Notes: generated from the letters alone by a model not told the origin. 64,000 nucleotides of DNA from Hofstenia miamia (GCA_004352715.1 SCFE01000097.1:698159-762158), one strand, 5' to 3'. Positions 45,094 through 56,399 are shown, counted from the stretch's first letter. Translations and numbers: made by a program.

Positions 45094-46279
45094 TAACTTC
45101 TTAGTTATTAGTTTCTATGGATTCAATTGCTTTTAAGGACAATGCATTCAATTTTAGTCATAATTTAGTATACATCTATCATCTAATGTATAAGTAAATA
45201 ATGAGCAAATTTATTTTTCTTAATTTAATATTTGAAAATATGTATTTTTATGCATATTCATGTATATTTATTGTCAATGACATTGTTTTATTATACTAAA
45301 AATTTACTGGTTCATAAATATATTGATAATAATAATTAGGAATAATTTCTAAGATTTTTAATTGAAGTTTTCACAAATCCTTTTATCATTAGGCACATTT
45401 AATTATAATGCTATCAACTAATCAAATATACATGCTTTCACAAAGAAATATTCCTCCTTTATACAAAATTATATTTTACAAAGCATTCACTTTAACAATT
45501 TTAACATGCGAATTTCAAACATGGCATCCTTCCATAGCTGGAATATGAAATTTGGAGTTGCTTCAAAAACGTTGTTTAAGATAGGCATTGGGTAAGACAA
45601 ACTACAAAAAGCAACTTGTGGATAGACGTATTTTAGCAACATCTAGACCCTATTTTTACATTTATCACGCATGTATGCAAAAGAATGCCTGCTTCTCATA
45701 ATTTTCATCACTTTTAGAATTGAAAATATATAGCATTCCAAAAATTAAAATACTAAACAAACAAACAGTTAATTGAACAAACAAGAAGTTTATAAAGAAA
45801 ACTTATACTTCCAATGTGTGAGGTTAAATTATTTAATAACCAAAATTTTTAGTACCATTCAATAGTTCACATTAAAATTCGTTCAAAGATTACGGATACA
45901 GTAATCTCAATACCTATACTTATGAAAATTATTCAGTAAACAAACAACAATACAAAAATAAATACTACTGATCCAAAATTCCATCAATTTCATTTCAAAT
46001 TTTCTAGGGACTTTGTGAAAACTAAACCATTAAAATTCTTTGCGTAATTGGCAATCCTAGCATGACATATACACCATTAATTGAGCAATTAACGTTTCAG
46101 GACTGGCACAAAATTAAAAAAATTCAATGGGGATTGTAAACGTTCAACATTTTTTTCAGAAAACGTCTTAGACAAGTTACTAGATAGTATTGAAATATTC
46201 CTATATATTAATGTTAATAACTCTCTAAAAAATAGTCACACGATGGCCAGGTGTTCTAGCCATAAGGTTTTGAGTATTA
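45094..46279. other. Convergent intergenic region, left part
   Basis: AT-rich 3' flank of gene 4. No gene and no similarity to the shared 3' flank of genes 2 and 3 was seen. Confidence 0.5.
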
Positions 46280-46616
46280 TAGGATTTTGTTAAAACAATT
46301 GTTCTCGAATTTCATCATTCCTATTCAGAAAACTTTGTAATTTTTGAAAAAAAATTTTTCCATGTTGTTTCAAAAAATAGTTGTACTCAGAGTGCGATTG
46401 GTCTAAGTACACATCGTTGCTAGATGTAACTTGTTGAGAAATAGTTTTCCTTCAAGATTTTTTCGGAAAACTATCAGAATAATGATGCAGAAATAGACCA
46501 ACATATTACCACAACTCACCTGCACATAATTATTAAAACATTACGACTGTTGTTTTCTAACTGTCCTACTGGCGTACGCCGGATTCTCCGACGGAGATAT
46601 GTTAGTAATGCCCAAA
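46280..46616. repeat. 337-bp direct repeat, right copy
   Basis: Same sequence and orientation as 41908-42244. Outside the repeat the flanks differ immediately on both sides (AGATGG versus GAGGAA on the right). Confidence 0.92.
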
Positions 46617-47348
46617 GAGGAAGGCATAAGAACCAGCAACACAGACACGAAAATAATATGTAACTAAAGCTGGTTTTGTGAAGAAACGCTTCAAAGCGAC
46701 AGAGATGAAACCGGAAGAACCCACATATTTGAGGAACTGAATTCTTGAATTGATGTTCAAAAGACATCACAAAAAATTACTTTTTGGGAAGATAGCGATA
46801 ATTAGAAACATTTCGATGGAAACTTTGGCAACTTGAAGTGAAGTTGTTGAGATTTACATATATTTAAGGTTGAATCATGGATAACAATATCCACACAACA
46901 GCATTATTAGACTATCAAGAAAATTCTCCTAATGCTTATTCAAAATTATACCTAACAGCTATCCACTGATATTTACTAGCGACATTGACTAAATAATAGA
47001 GACAAGGGAAGAAGTACCATATTTTTTGTTTATAAAAAAATAATAAAGCTCCCTTCTATTAATATATTTCATTTAATGTCTGGATCAATATTACCATACA
47101 TTAGTCTTTCAAAAAATAAGCAAAATTTTGTTCTTGGTAAGTGTTTCAAAGTTGACACAACATTTTTTATTTGAGTATAAATAATTACAAAAGTTTGCAA
47201 TTCTGCTGGTATAATATTAAAACAAAGCAATGTATTTGTACTCAACACTTATAAACTGGATGATGCACATATTTTATATATGACAAAGTTCTAATGTTTT
47301 TGTTTAAACAAGAACTAATTTCTTAGAAAAATATTTGTTTCTAAATCA
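46617..47348. other. Convergent intergenic region, right part
   Basis: No gene seen. TTTATT strings on the plus strand near 47168 would give AATAAA on the minus strand, downstream of the gene 5 stop. Confidence 0.45.
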
Positions 47349-49796
47349 CTAATTTTTGGAGTTCTTCACTGATTGGTTTAAATGCAAAATTATTCTTTGC
47401 GTTCCGAATTTCATAATATTGAAAAAGAGCATTACCACTTGAGAAAATGTTAAAACACTCCACCCAACAAACATTCCGAGGTTCCCGGCAAACGCAGAAA
47501 TAAGTTGTTCGAGGCTGTATGCAGGAATCTCCAAAACAAATTCGTAGTTCATTGCCGAGTAAAAAATTTCAACACGTGCGAATTCTTCCCTCACTCTTGC
47601 TAGTAGATCCCGATCATTGATAGCACCTTGAGCTCGCAAGTCGATAAGAGATTTTATATATTCTCTAGCCTTTGCATTGGAATGACTCAGAATTTCGTTT
47701 ATAAAATAATAGAGGTTATTCTTGGAAGGAAACTCCGAACTTGCAATGTCGCTGTTGTAGACTACAGAATGGCATGCTAAGGGGCAATCACATTTAATCG
47801 AGAGTTTATCAAATTCCGAGAAGCGATTGTGTGTTGCTTGCCTGCATTCCATTTGAGAATTATTCCACGGACTGCAAATGGGATAAAGTGATTTAGGAAG
47901 AGAAGAATTGTCATAATACGTGTAGAGATAGGAATCCACGCATCCACAATCATGGTATAAGTTATCATACAAACATGTTTCATAACACAATTCCTGACTA
48001 TAATTATGCCAATAGTCATGTGGGCCGAAAGTTGATATATTGCCACTAAATATATCTTCAAAAACTTCTCTGCTAATATCACCTTTATCGAAGACTTGTT
48101 GGACTCTTTGAAGATTGCTTATCGTTGGATCGTAATTTGCACAATTTTTTACATTTGCAATTGACTTTTTGTGTATAGAGATTTGGTACGCATTCCCCGA
48201 TTGAAGTAAAATATTCCCTTTTTCTGGCATTGGATATCTAGTTGGATGATCAATAGTGACTGTGAATCCAGAAAGGTAATCCAGTAAGCCCACACTTTCA
48301 TTTTTATCTAAGAACAGAACAAAGAGAAGTCCATTTTTTGCCCCTGAATTAGATATAGTCCGAAACGTATTACTTTTGGCCAAGTTAAATATAAAGCAGC
48401 TTCCATACTTGGCGTTTAGAAAATCATCAAAGTACTCGTTCTTTTTGCCTCTTTGATTTGCACAATTAATTCCATCATATTTGCAATGTAGTAGAAGATT
48501 TCTAAAGTCTATTCCATTTTGTTTTGCTACTTCAGGCTTAAACAGTGACATGTTGTCAAGAGAAGTAAAATCTACTTCATCCCTATTTCTAGTATAGTAG
48601 TAAATTGAGCGCCAATCGTCAGCAATGGTCTCATCTAAGTAGTTATTATTAATTGAGCGCCTTCTTCTGCCGAGTAGCTCTTCTTCACTAACGGCTATAT
48701 ATTCAATAGCAAACCCTCTGCCTGTCACTGCATAATCAGAATAAAAATAAATATGTAGTGGAGGTCTTAGAGTTAGGTCAGAAGGAATCGATTGCCCACA
48801 CTTTTTATCATAAGTCCATGTTGACGGTGATTGACCATTGCCATCTGTTATCATTATATAATCGTAAATACAGTTATAAACATTTTCAATATCGAAATTT
48901 GTGAAATGAAGTTTCACAGAGAAATTAGATGCTGCGAATATATTAATTTTTCGCGAATAGTGAATTCTGTAATTCGAATTTGACCGACCAAATTGCTGAT
49001 GTGACGTCACAGTCTGCATTGTAGTATCTGCAGTCTTGTTTATTTCCTCGCTAATTGGTGGGCAGCCAGCTCCAGGTGGTTCATCGCTTCCGTCGCTACA
49101 TTGCTTTACATTGTCACAGTACATTGCACATTGCGTTGTATCGAATTTACATGATTGAAGTCCATTATAGCAAGCCATGGGCTTAAAATAGCCATCAGCG
49201 CCGCAATTTGCATGAGTTTCAACAGCATCTGGCTCTTCCTCTCTATTGCAATCCGTTACATTGTCGCACATCCAGAAATTTGGAATGCATTCTCTTGAAT
49301 TTTTGCACATAATCAAACTGGCAGAGCCTTCGCAATCAAAAGTAATACTCGAATTTGCGTATTTGTTTAGAACAAAATACTTCTGCACTTCATCCATAAG
49401 ACCGAGTTCAAAAAGACTATCATTGCGATCGGATTCTAATAGTTTCGATTTTTGGAAAAAACTTTCTGTGCATATGGTAATTTGGGGAAACTCCAATTGA
49501 GTTACTTCTTCTATTGACATTTGAACAATCACGTCATGAGATTGATACTTTTGCACAAGTGGTCTAAACTGTATGGCAAATAGCCCTAAACTAAAAATGT
49601 ATATTGTCAGCCAAATTAGCATAATGGCCTTGTTTTCGGCTTGAAGAACCTCTGGAAAGAAGGAAGCAAATAAATTTTTTAGTTTCATATTCATTGCAGA
49701 AGCTAGTTTTGAAGAGTCTGTGAGTTTGAATGTTTGATGTTTTTGCTTTTCATCTATTGGATGAATACTTGGTTCTTTCCATCCCACTTTTTTCAT
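47349..49796 (-). CDS. DEG/ENaC channel with LDLa-LDLa-CUB insert (gene 5)
   Basis: An 815-residue paralogue in opposite orientation to the other four. Layout: TM1 (IMLIWLTIYIFSLGLFAIQF), FPQITIC, LDLa repeats (ECIPNFWMCDNVTDC; CAMYCDNVKQCSDGSDE), CUB with CIYDYIMITDG and YSDYA (the last Ser of the SDxS motif is Ala here), furin-type RRRR|S at 48657-48668, then LLLHCKYDGINC, YGSCFIFN, LCYETC, CGCVDSY, CDCPLAC, and TM2 GMFVGWSVLTFSQVVMLFFN. The acceptor TTGCTTAG is 8 nt upstream of the ATG. It has the shortest inferred leader intron of the family, about 1.1 kb. It shares a near-identical LDLa-region tract with gene 4. Confidence 0.94.
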   Translation of the reverse strand: MKKVGWKEPSIHPIDEKQKHQTFKLTDSSKLASAMNMKLKNLFASFFPEVLQAENKAIMLIWLTIYIFSLGLFAIQFRPLVQKYQSHDVIVQMSIEEVTQLEFPQITICTESFFQKSKLLESDRNDSLFELGLMDEVQKYFVLNKYANSSITFDCEGSASLIMCKNSRECIPNFWMCDNVTDCNREEEPDAVETHANCGADGYFKPMACYNGLQSCKFDTTQCAMYCDNVKQCSDGSDEPPGAGCPPISEEINKTADTTMQTVTSHQQFGRSNSNYRIHYSRKINIFAASNFSVKLHFTNFDIENVYNCIYDYIMITDGNGQSPSTWTYDKKCGQSIPSDLTLRPPLHIYFYSDYAVTGRGFAIEYIAVSEEELLGRRRRSINNNYLDETIADDWRSIYYYTRNRDEVDFTSLDNMSLFKPEVAKQNGIDFRNLLLHCKYDGINCANQRGKKNEYFDDFLNAKYGSCFIFNLAKSNTFRTISNSGAKNGLLFVLFLDKNESVGLLDYLSGFTVTIDHPTRYPMPEKGNILLQSGNAYQISIHKKSIANVKNCANYDPTISNLQRVQQVFDKGDISREVFEDIFSGNISTFGPHDYWHNYSQELCYETCLYDNLYHDCGCVDSYLYTYYDNSSLPKSLYPICSPWNNSQMECRQATHNRFSEFDKLSIKCDCPLACHSVVYNSDIASSEFPSKNNLYYFINEILSHSNAKAREYIKSLIDLRAQGAINDRDLLARVREEFARVEIFYSAMNYEFVLEIPAYSLEQLISAFAGNLGMFVGWSVLTFSQVVMLFFNIMKFGTQRIILHLNQSVKNSKN

Positions 49797-49804
49797 GGTT
49801 AGCC

Positions 49805-50926
49805 CTAAGCAAATATGACTTCATAAAAAAATAGTATATAATATTCATAATAAAAAATTGTAAAATGTGATTCAAATATTTTTGACATGTGAAGAATAGA
49901 AAGGCACACTTACAGAAATATATAGATGATACCTAGTTTTATTTCAATTGCTATTTTGACACTAATACCTCGGTTTTGCCTATTCATAACCACAATTTTT
50001 ACCAATTTCTTTTACTTAATATAAAAAGGGCTTATTTTTACAATTATATTTGTTCTCAACAATTCGACGTGGATGGAACCGGTCAAGAATTCTTTACCGT
50101 TCGAATTTTCCGACTAACCTGCTCAACCCTACAGACAACCGGTTCCAACCCTGAATTGGACTGCTAAGATAACAATTCAAATATCACCAGGTATTGAAGT
50201 CTTAGGCACTCCGAAAGTATATTGCATTGGCCTCAGGGGTGTCAGCCCATGGCTCTGTCAATAAAGTCCAGTTCCCTTAAGCCAAATTTGCAGGATGTAG
50301 ATGCATGCGCAAAGCTTTGTGAGAGTGATATTCCCAGTCAAGGACATATACCATACAAACATACTTGTATGCATCTGAATAGATTTGCAACCCATTGTAA
50401 TATAAGCAAGTCAAATTAAATTTAATAAAAAAATCTGCCGACAACATTAGGCGATGGGATTTTGGTCCCGCATTTCAATTACATGCAAGTGTGAAATTTA
50501 TCCATGAATTAAACATTTTTTTTGCTTGGTTTTTACTAAAACTATATTAATGTTGACTAAACAAAATTTCTGTCTGTTTCGGTCAACTGTGTGCCTACTA
50601 TACATTAAGCAAAGTTTGGATGTAAAAGGTCATTTGTGCAATTGCCAGTACTACTTTACGCTTAGTGATTATAAGAAATGGGTTGGGCTTCCAATTGGTA
50701 TTCAAATTATTAAAATTTACAATAATCTTCAGCACACACTTCCAAAATTATTTTTGATAATCAATATATTCCCATGATCTAGTTACGCATAGTAATTGCT
50801 TTCATAAACCTAACAATTAAGCTGTTGCAGCAGTAGCAAACGCTTGGCTGAACAACTGTCAATAGATTATTGCAAATGAATACGAAATAAACGCAATAGT
50901 TATAAATAAGTTTGATGCAGGCTTAC
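49805..50926 (-). other. Inferred 5' UTR intron of channel gene 5
   Basis: From the GTAAG donor (50926-50922 on the minus strand) to the acceptor at 49806-49805. An inverted GGAACCGGT/ACCGGTTCC pair lies at about 50074-50142. Small open frames at 49976-50167 and 50222-50419 have no recognisable content. Confidence 0.6.
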
Positions 50927-51076
50927 CTGAATATTTGAGGCTTTTGTACACTTATTACGTACTTTGCAAATAAAGCACTATTGATATAAATAAGTAGCTA
51001 TTTTCTAAGGCAGGTGGAATAACATACCGCAAAAGAAAACTTAATTATATCCTAATAGTTATGGTTAATAAATTAT
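50927..51076 (-). promoter_or_regulatory. Conserved promoter and leader exon of channel gene 5
   Basis: Fourth copy, on the minus strand: ATAATTTATTAACC, CTATTAGGA, TATAATTA (51049-51042), CTTTTGCGGTAT, then CACCTG (51016-51011), GAAAATAGCTAC and CTCAAATATTCAG with donor GTAAG. Its orientation follows the inverted gene 5, so the block moved with the gene. This argues that it belongs to the transcription unit and is not an independent repeat. Confidence 0.8.
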
Positions 51077-52229
51077 TGCGCAAATTCAAAAACCGTCATT
51101 TGTGATTATTCCAAAATTTCAATAGATGTAATCTACATTGAATTTTAAACAATTTGGTATAAATTGTTTCTAAAACTATAGCTTCAAAGTGGAGAAAGTA
51201 ATGGATTACTTTTTGTAAACAGGCTAAGGAGGAAATATGAGCGATTGCAATTATTTATTATTGATATAAAATTCTTTGTTCTGTATTCAAAGAAAATAGT
51301 AAAAGTTTTCGTTGCAATTTTTAGCATCAAGTGTGTGAAATATTGGGACGATGCTTTCTTAGATTGCTAAACATCTGCCCACGAAAAAATGTCAGATGGT
51401 AGTACTAACATATTTTTATACTTTAGTTTTTTGCTTTCCCGTTTAGCTCATTTTATTCCCCATGATTCTTCTCTATATATAGCAATTTGATTAAGAAAAG
51501 GTAAATTAAAGGCAGTACAATTTGTATTACAAGTAAAAATAGGACAAAATTGCATCGATTCATTTTATCTGAGTAAGCAAAATGAAATATCACTATGTGT
51601 ATTTAATTTTCTATGTTAAAAGAAATTATTTAGCAAATTCTCCAATCTACCAATGATTCGAAATTTTTTCAATTTTATAAATTGCTTTCTGCTTTTCAAA
51701 TCCTAATATTTTCGCTGAAATTTTTTGTTTTCTGAAAATCTTAATTAAATTTTAATTAGCATAATTAAATTAAGAAATACAATGTGTTATCTGACGTCTT
51801 TTAAGCCTTTGCAAGGTTGTACGTGCAAAAGAACTAAAGAAAAATTGAATTTTTCACTAATAACAGAACAAAATTTCAATTTTAAACTTGAATTAAATCA
51901 ATGGGTTTGAAATATCTCTACACAAATCAAGAAATACTCAAGTTCTTTTGTTACATCAATGGGCTCATATTAAATGAACATTAGGCATGTAGAGAATTTA
52001 AATATTTTCAGAAAATTGTTAATCCTGTGAACAAAAACACCTTTTAATAGCATGTTTCCCAATAGGTCTGTCCATGCCTCACGATTTTCAAAGTTGCTAA
52101 TAGGGTTGGAGAAAATTTTTTGTAAGTTTGGTAAAACGGTTTTACTTAAAATGGACGATAGGCCGTTTAAGCTTAATTTATTGCTGATATAAACAACGTT
52201 AGTAACTGTTTAAACGGCTTCATTAAATG
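51077..52229. other. Intergenic, no gene seen
   Basis: AT-rich sequence without recognisable coding content upstream of the gene 5 promoter block. Confidence 0.5.
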
Positions 52230-52545
52230 TTCAGCATAGTAATAGTATGCCTAATAGTAATAGTAGTACTAAATTACTCTACCATGATTTCAATAGCATC
52301 AAAACTTGGTTTTACAAAAACGAACTGCATTTGAACTTCAACAAAACAAAGTTTGTTATTTTGCACGCCTCTCAACATGATATTGTCAACCAATTCTCGA
52401 TAAAGTCTAACAATGCTACTATTCCCATTTCTAATAAAGCTGTCTATCTTGGTGTCAAATTCAATGATAAAATCCGCAAACTTGGTGGGTTCAACTCTCG
52501 AATTCCTTTAGTAAGTACTCCAACTGTTCGCAAAAAATTGAGTCT
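52230..52545 (+). pseudogene. LINE reverse-transcriptase fragment
   Basis: The open frame from 52247 includes YHDFNSIKTWFYKNELHLNF, NKTKFVILHA and KAVYLGVKFNDKI. This is the segment after the RT catalytic core in CR1/L2-like ORF2 (DL..I..W....L.LN..KT.....F... YLGV..D). It breaks off after KFNDKI, and the following DNA belongs to the ORF2 3' end. Confidence 0.75.
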
Positions 52546-53036
52546 ATGTCCAATTGGTCATTGGTAAAATTGCCAATGCACTCAGGTTTTCAATTCTACA
52601 GTGAATTTCAAATTATGAAACCACTAAAATATGTCTCATATGTTTCCTTGCTGTACTTCCTCAACATTCTTTTAGGTAATAAAATAGTATTTGCTGATGA
52701 AATCACTTATAATTTAAAATTTAATAACCGCATTAAAAAGTTCACTAAAGTTATCACTATAAAAAATAGCTATGCTGCAAATATTTTTTGTGAAAGTTGC
52801 TGAGATTTTCAATGAAATACCATTAAATTTACGATCTTTTACAATTTCCAAGAAAGCAGTGCGTGCATATTTTATTCAAAATCAAGAAGTAATGAAAAAG
52901 AAGTACTCCCCAAAATTTAAAATACCTTATAGCTGGCAAATTTACATGGTGCTTATGATATTTTTACTATCTTTGTAGTTTATAGATAATGATGAATAAA
53001 TCATTTAAAAAGGTAGTAGTTGTTAAAACTACTACT
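52546..53036 (+). mobile_element. LINE 3' end, copy 1
   Basis: Contains KIVFADEITY, VAEIFNEIPLNLRSFTISKK and AYFIQNQ in shifting frames, then a short 3' UTR with GATGAATAAATCATTTAAA and an ACT-repeat tail (53025-53042). The same 3' end recurs in copy 2 (53510-53990). Confidence 0.75.
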
Positions 53037-53990
53037 ACTACTAATCAGATTTACTCGATGGGACACGTCATCAAATGCGCAGACCCTTTTAGTAGAAACA
53101 GCATGTTGTACAGTCATGATGGTCTTCATTTTGCTGGGTTTGGCTATGCACAACTTGCGATCCAAATAAAAAAAGCCTTTGGGATTCAACGTGCTAAAAG
53201 TCATAAAGGTACATTTCCCAAAACCAGTGGTAAAAACAGAAGTCCGATGCTGTCTCAGCAGGCTGCTCCTCTTCAAAAAGCAGTGAATGATCTGTTCATG
53301 TCAGCTAAGGGAACCAAGTACAACTGGTAAATATGATATTTATAGTAGACTTATAATCGTAGGCAACAATGTTTACAAAAATCCAGGACCCCTAAATAAT
53401 GTTTTTGAACAAAGAGATATCCATAATGTTTCAGGTGTTTCTTTATGCAAACTAAAAATCATCCGTTTAAATGTGCACGACCTCGGTAAGTATGTTGTCA
53501 AATGGCACAAAATTGAGTCTATGTCCAATTGGGTAATTGGTAAAATTGCCAATGTGCCTAGGTTTTCACATGTTTCGCAATGCTTCAGTGAATTTCAATT
53601 TTTGAAACCACCAAGATGTGTCTCATATGTTGCTGTACTTTTTCAACATTCTTCTGGGTAATAAAATAGTATTTGCTGATGAAATCACTTATCATTTAAA
53701 ATTTAATATTCGTATTAAAAGTTTACTAAACTCAACATTATACAAAATAGCAATGCTACAAACTCTTTTTTTGTGAAAGTAGCAGACATTTTTAATGAAA
53801 TACCATTAAGATCTTTTGCAATTTCCAAGAAAGCAATACATGCTTATTTTATTCAAAATCAAAGAGTAACGAAACATTACGCCGCGAATTTTAAAGTACC
53901 TTATCTGGTAAATATACACAATGCTTACTAAATTTCTACTATATTGTAGTTTATAGATGATGATGAATAAATCATTTAAAGAGGTAGTTA
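53037..53990 (+). mobile_element. LINE copy 2: ORF1 end, ORF2 start, then 3' end
   Basis: Frame 53001-53330 carries the C-terminal block of an SGNH-hydrolase-type ORF1 (HDGLHFAGFGYAQLAIQIKK, with the Asp-x-x-His pair). The next frame (53287-53661) starts an ORF2-like stretch with NVYKNPGP followed by LCKLKIIRLNVHDLGKY, which resembles the beginning of a LINE endonuclease domain. At about 53510 it jumps to the ORF2 3' end (KIVFADEITYHLKF, then IFNEIPLRSFAISKK), skipping most of the endonuclease and RT. The 3' terminus GATGAATAAATCATTTAAA matches copy 1. Confidence 0.7.
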
Positions 53991-56399
53991 ATTTGTTGGA
54001 CACGGTGAGTTAATTAAAATGTATTTGATCAGAAACATAGTTCTTAATAAAATACTTCCATATAAATTATTTCAACTAATTTTTGAAAGGGGCGGAATCA
54101 GCAAACAACCTAATTAAGGATTTCTGTTGAATTCACTTAGCGATATAAGCTTCTCTGGCATAATTACAACTAGAAATGAAACAGAATAAGATCTAAAATT
54201 TAGTCAAGGGCTCATATTTAAGATATATTAAAAATTCTTCAATGCATAAACAAGGTAAAATCATTTGTGCTATTGCGGCAAAACTATCATTTGCTAAGCT
54301 CTGTCATTTTGTGATATTTTAAAATTGATCGCAATTTTATGGTTTAAATTCATGCATATCTAAACATAAAATACTTTTTAATCAAACAGTGTTGCTAAAA
54401 TTGTCAAAAGTGTGCTCTTAAGTATTTGTAAAGAGAAAATGATAAAATAGATGAAGAAACTGAAAATCCCGAAATTATAAATGGGGCAGTCCATGCAGTA
54501 TGTCATTATATTGTGTACTGTACAATGTACAGAAATGGACTAAAGCATTGACTCCCTGCTTACATTTAGATTACAATAAATTCTGTTGGAACAAAGCATA
54601 AAAATCGGTTTTTTATTGGAAAGTTAAAAATGTCATCGCCATTGAATTTTTTTTTAAACTTAGGATTTGAGCTGCTCAATCCATGGCTTCAAAAGGCTAC
54701 AACTACCATTCGTGTATACTGAAATAGTAGAACGGTTCTGAATAGATATGATTGTTTTCAAAATACACGCAGCAACGGTAATCATCTGTCATTATTTTGA
54801 AAAAACGATGAAGTTCCTTTTTTTGTCCTCATTTCGCTGATAGAAGATGAAAAGTTATCGTAGTCGTCAAGAACTAAAATGTAAAATGATATTTTGTAAA
54901 TTTTTTCAATAGAAGGGTTAAATTGACCCTTGTTATGCGAAAGTGACGAAAAAAGTCTATAGTTTTAATAGTATCCCAGCAAAAAGTATGACTAAGGAAC
55001 CTGATCAATTAATTATTAATGTAGAACATATATATTGAAAGCAAAATTTCGCTGAGACAAGGCGATCTTTAGATATTTTAGCATTTTCCTCTCAATCAAT
55101 TTAATTCTTGGATCCCGATCCATTTCTTTTATTATTCGGAAGGTGCAGACTGGAATCCATTAATACAATTGTTAACTGGCTATTTTCAATGATAAGCAGA
55201 CATGATGCATGATAGATGTGACTTAAAACCAGAAAATGCCATTTTTGTTCTACAGTAAATTATCTCGTAAGATGGCGTGCAAGCGACGATGAAAAATATG
55301 AAACAAACTAATTAATGCTTAAAAATGGCCTGCACTAATCTCATGAAAAACTTAAATTACTAGGTGCCCAACCAATCAAAGAATATTCATTTATTTTTTA
55401 ATCAGACGTTTTCTCCATACACTCGTTCAACGATCAACATTCTAAAATAATCAATTCATATGCTCTATGCGTAGGGTTTTGCACTATTGCTATATAGTTG
55501 CTGCATATTATTGCAAATAACCAATTTTATCAAAGAGTAATGCATAGCATAGAAATAATAGAGTGCACTCTTGTTCTCATTCCTTACATGTTTATGTCAG
55601 ATAGCCTTTATAGTCAAGATTTCCTAACACATGGAGGAAAATCTTGGTGAGTTGCCCTGAAAATGAATATTCTTTTTATGAAAATTTAGATTGATTCCAA
55701 TTGCTTAAAAAACTCTGTAATAAACTTCCAAATAGAATTCAATCTTCAAAACATCTATAATTAAGGGTTTCCAGATTCTTTCAAAATGTTTAGATAACAG
55801 AAAACTGTAGGTTGCAAAATTTTTCCTCCTAAATTTTAAACTGTGAAACTGTTCCTTCACTCTAAACTAAAATATTATTACATTTAAAATTTTAGTATAG
55901 TGTTGGAAGTACATGTACATTTTATTGTGTGCATTGTACTAAGTTTGTTTCTGTGTGGTCACTGCTATTTAAATTTAAATCTATTCATGACTTTATGCAT
56001 ATAATGCAAATATGTATTTTCATTAACCCTGGCTACCCTATATATATATATAACTTAAAATACAAACCATTTGTCTACATTTTCAAAGAATTTTTTCCGC
56101 ACTTTTTAAGAATTTTAAAATCTTGCGACATGGACAAATTTTTGCTGTCCATTTGAATGTGTAAATCATTCAAGTAAATCATTCAGGTACTCAAACTGTT
56201 TAAATCTAAATCCAGTGGGAGCAACATTTATATAAATATACTTTGTTCTCCGTTCCAAGAACAGGCCAAACAAGCCTTTTTGAATAATGTTGTATGTCAG
56301 TCAGAGAACATTTCTTAATTTGCTTAGTAAAAAATAGGCTTTCTTCTATTTTGTGGTTGTTTCGGCTTTTTGTATATTTTTACTATTATGTCAGTAATG
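53991..56399. other. Intergenic, no gene seen
   Basis: No convincing coding frame. A short (AT)n run is at 56039-56052. The 75-codon frame at 55929-56156 overlaps a degenerate dispersed repeat (ACATTTTCAAAGAATTTTTT near 56078) and is not credible as a gene. Confidence 0.5.

Noticed and set aside
41908-46616. The 337-bp repeats as LTRs of a retroelement enclosing gene 4
   Set aside because: No TG...CA ends, primer-binding site, gag or pol sequence lies between them; the only coding content is the channel gene.
2027-49804. Spliced-leader trans-splicing as the reason for acceptors near each ATG
   Set aside because: Possible, but each intact gene has an upstream conserved block ending in a normal donor, so cis-splicing to a leader exon is the simpler explanation. 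5' RACE would decide.
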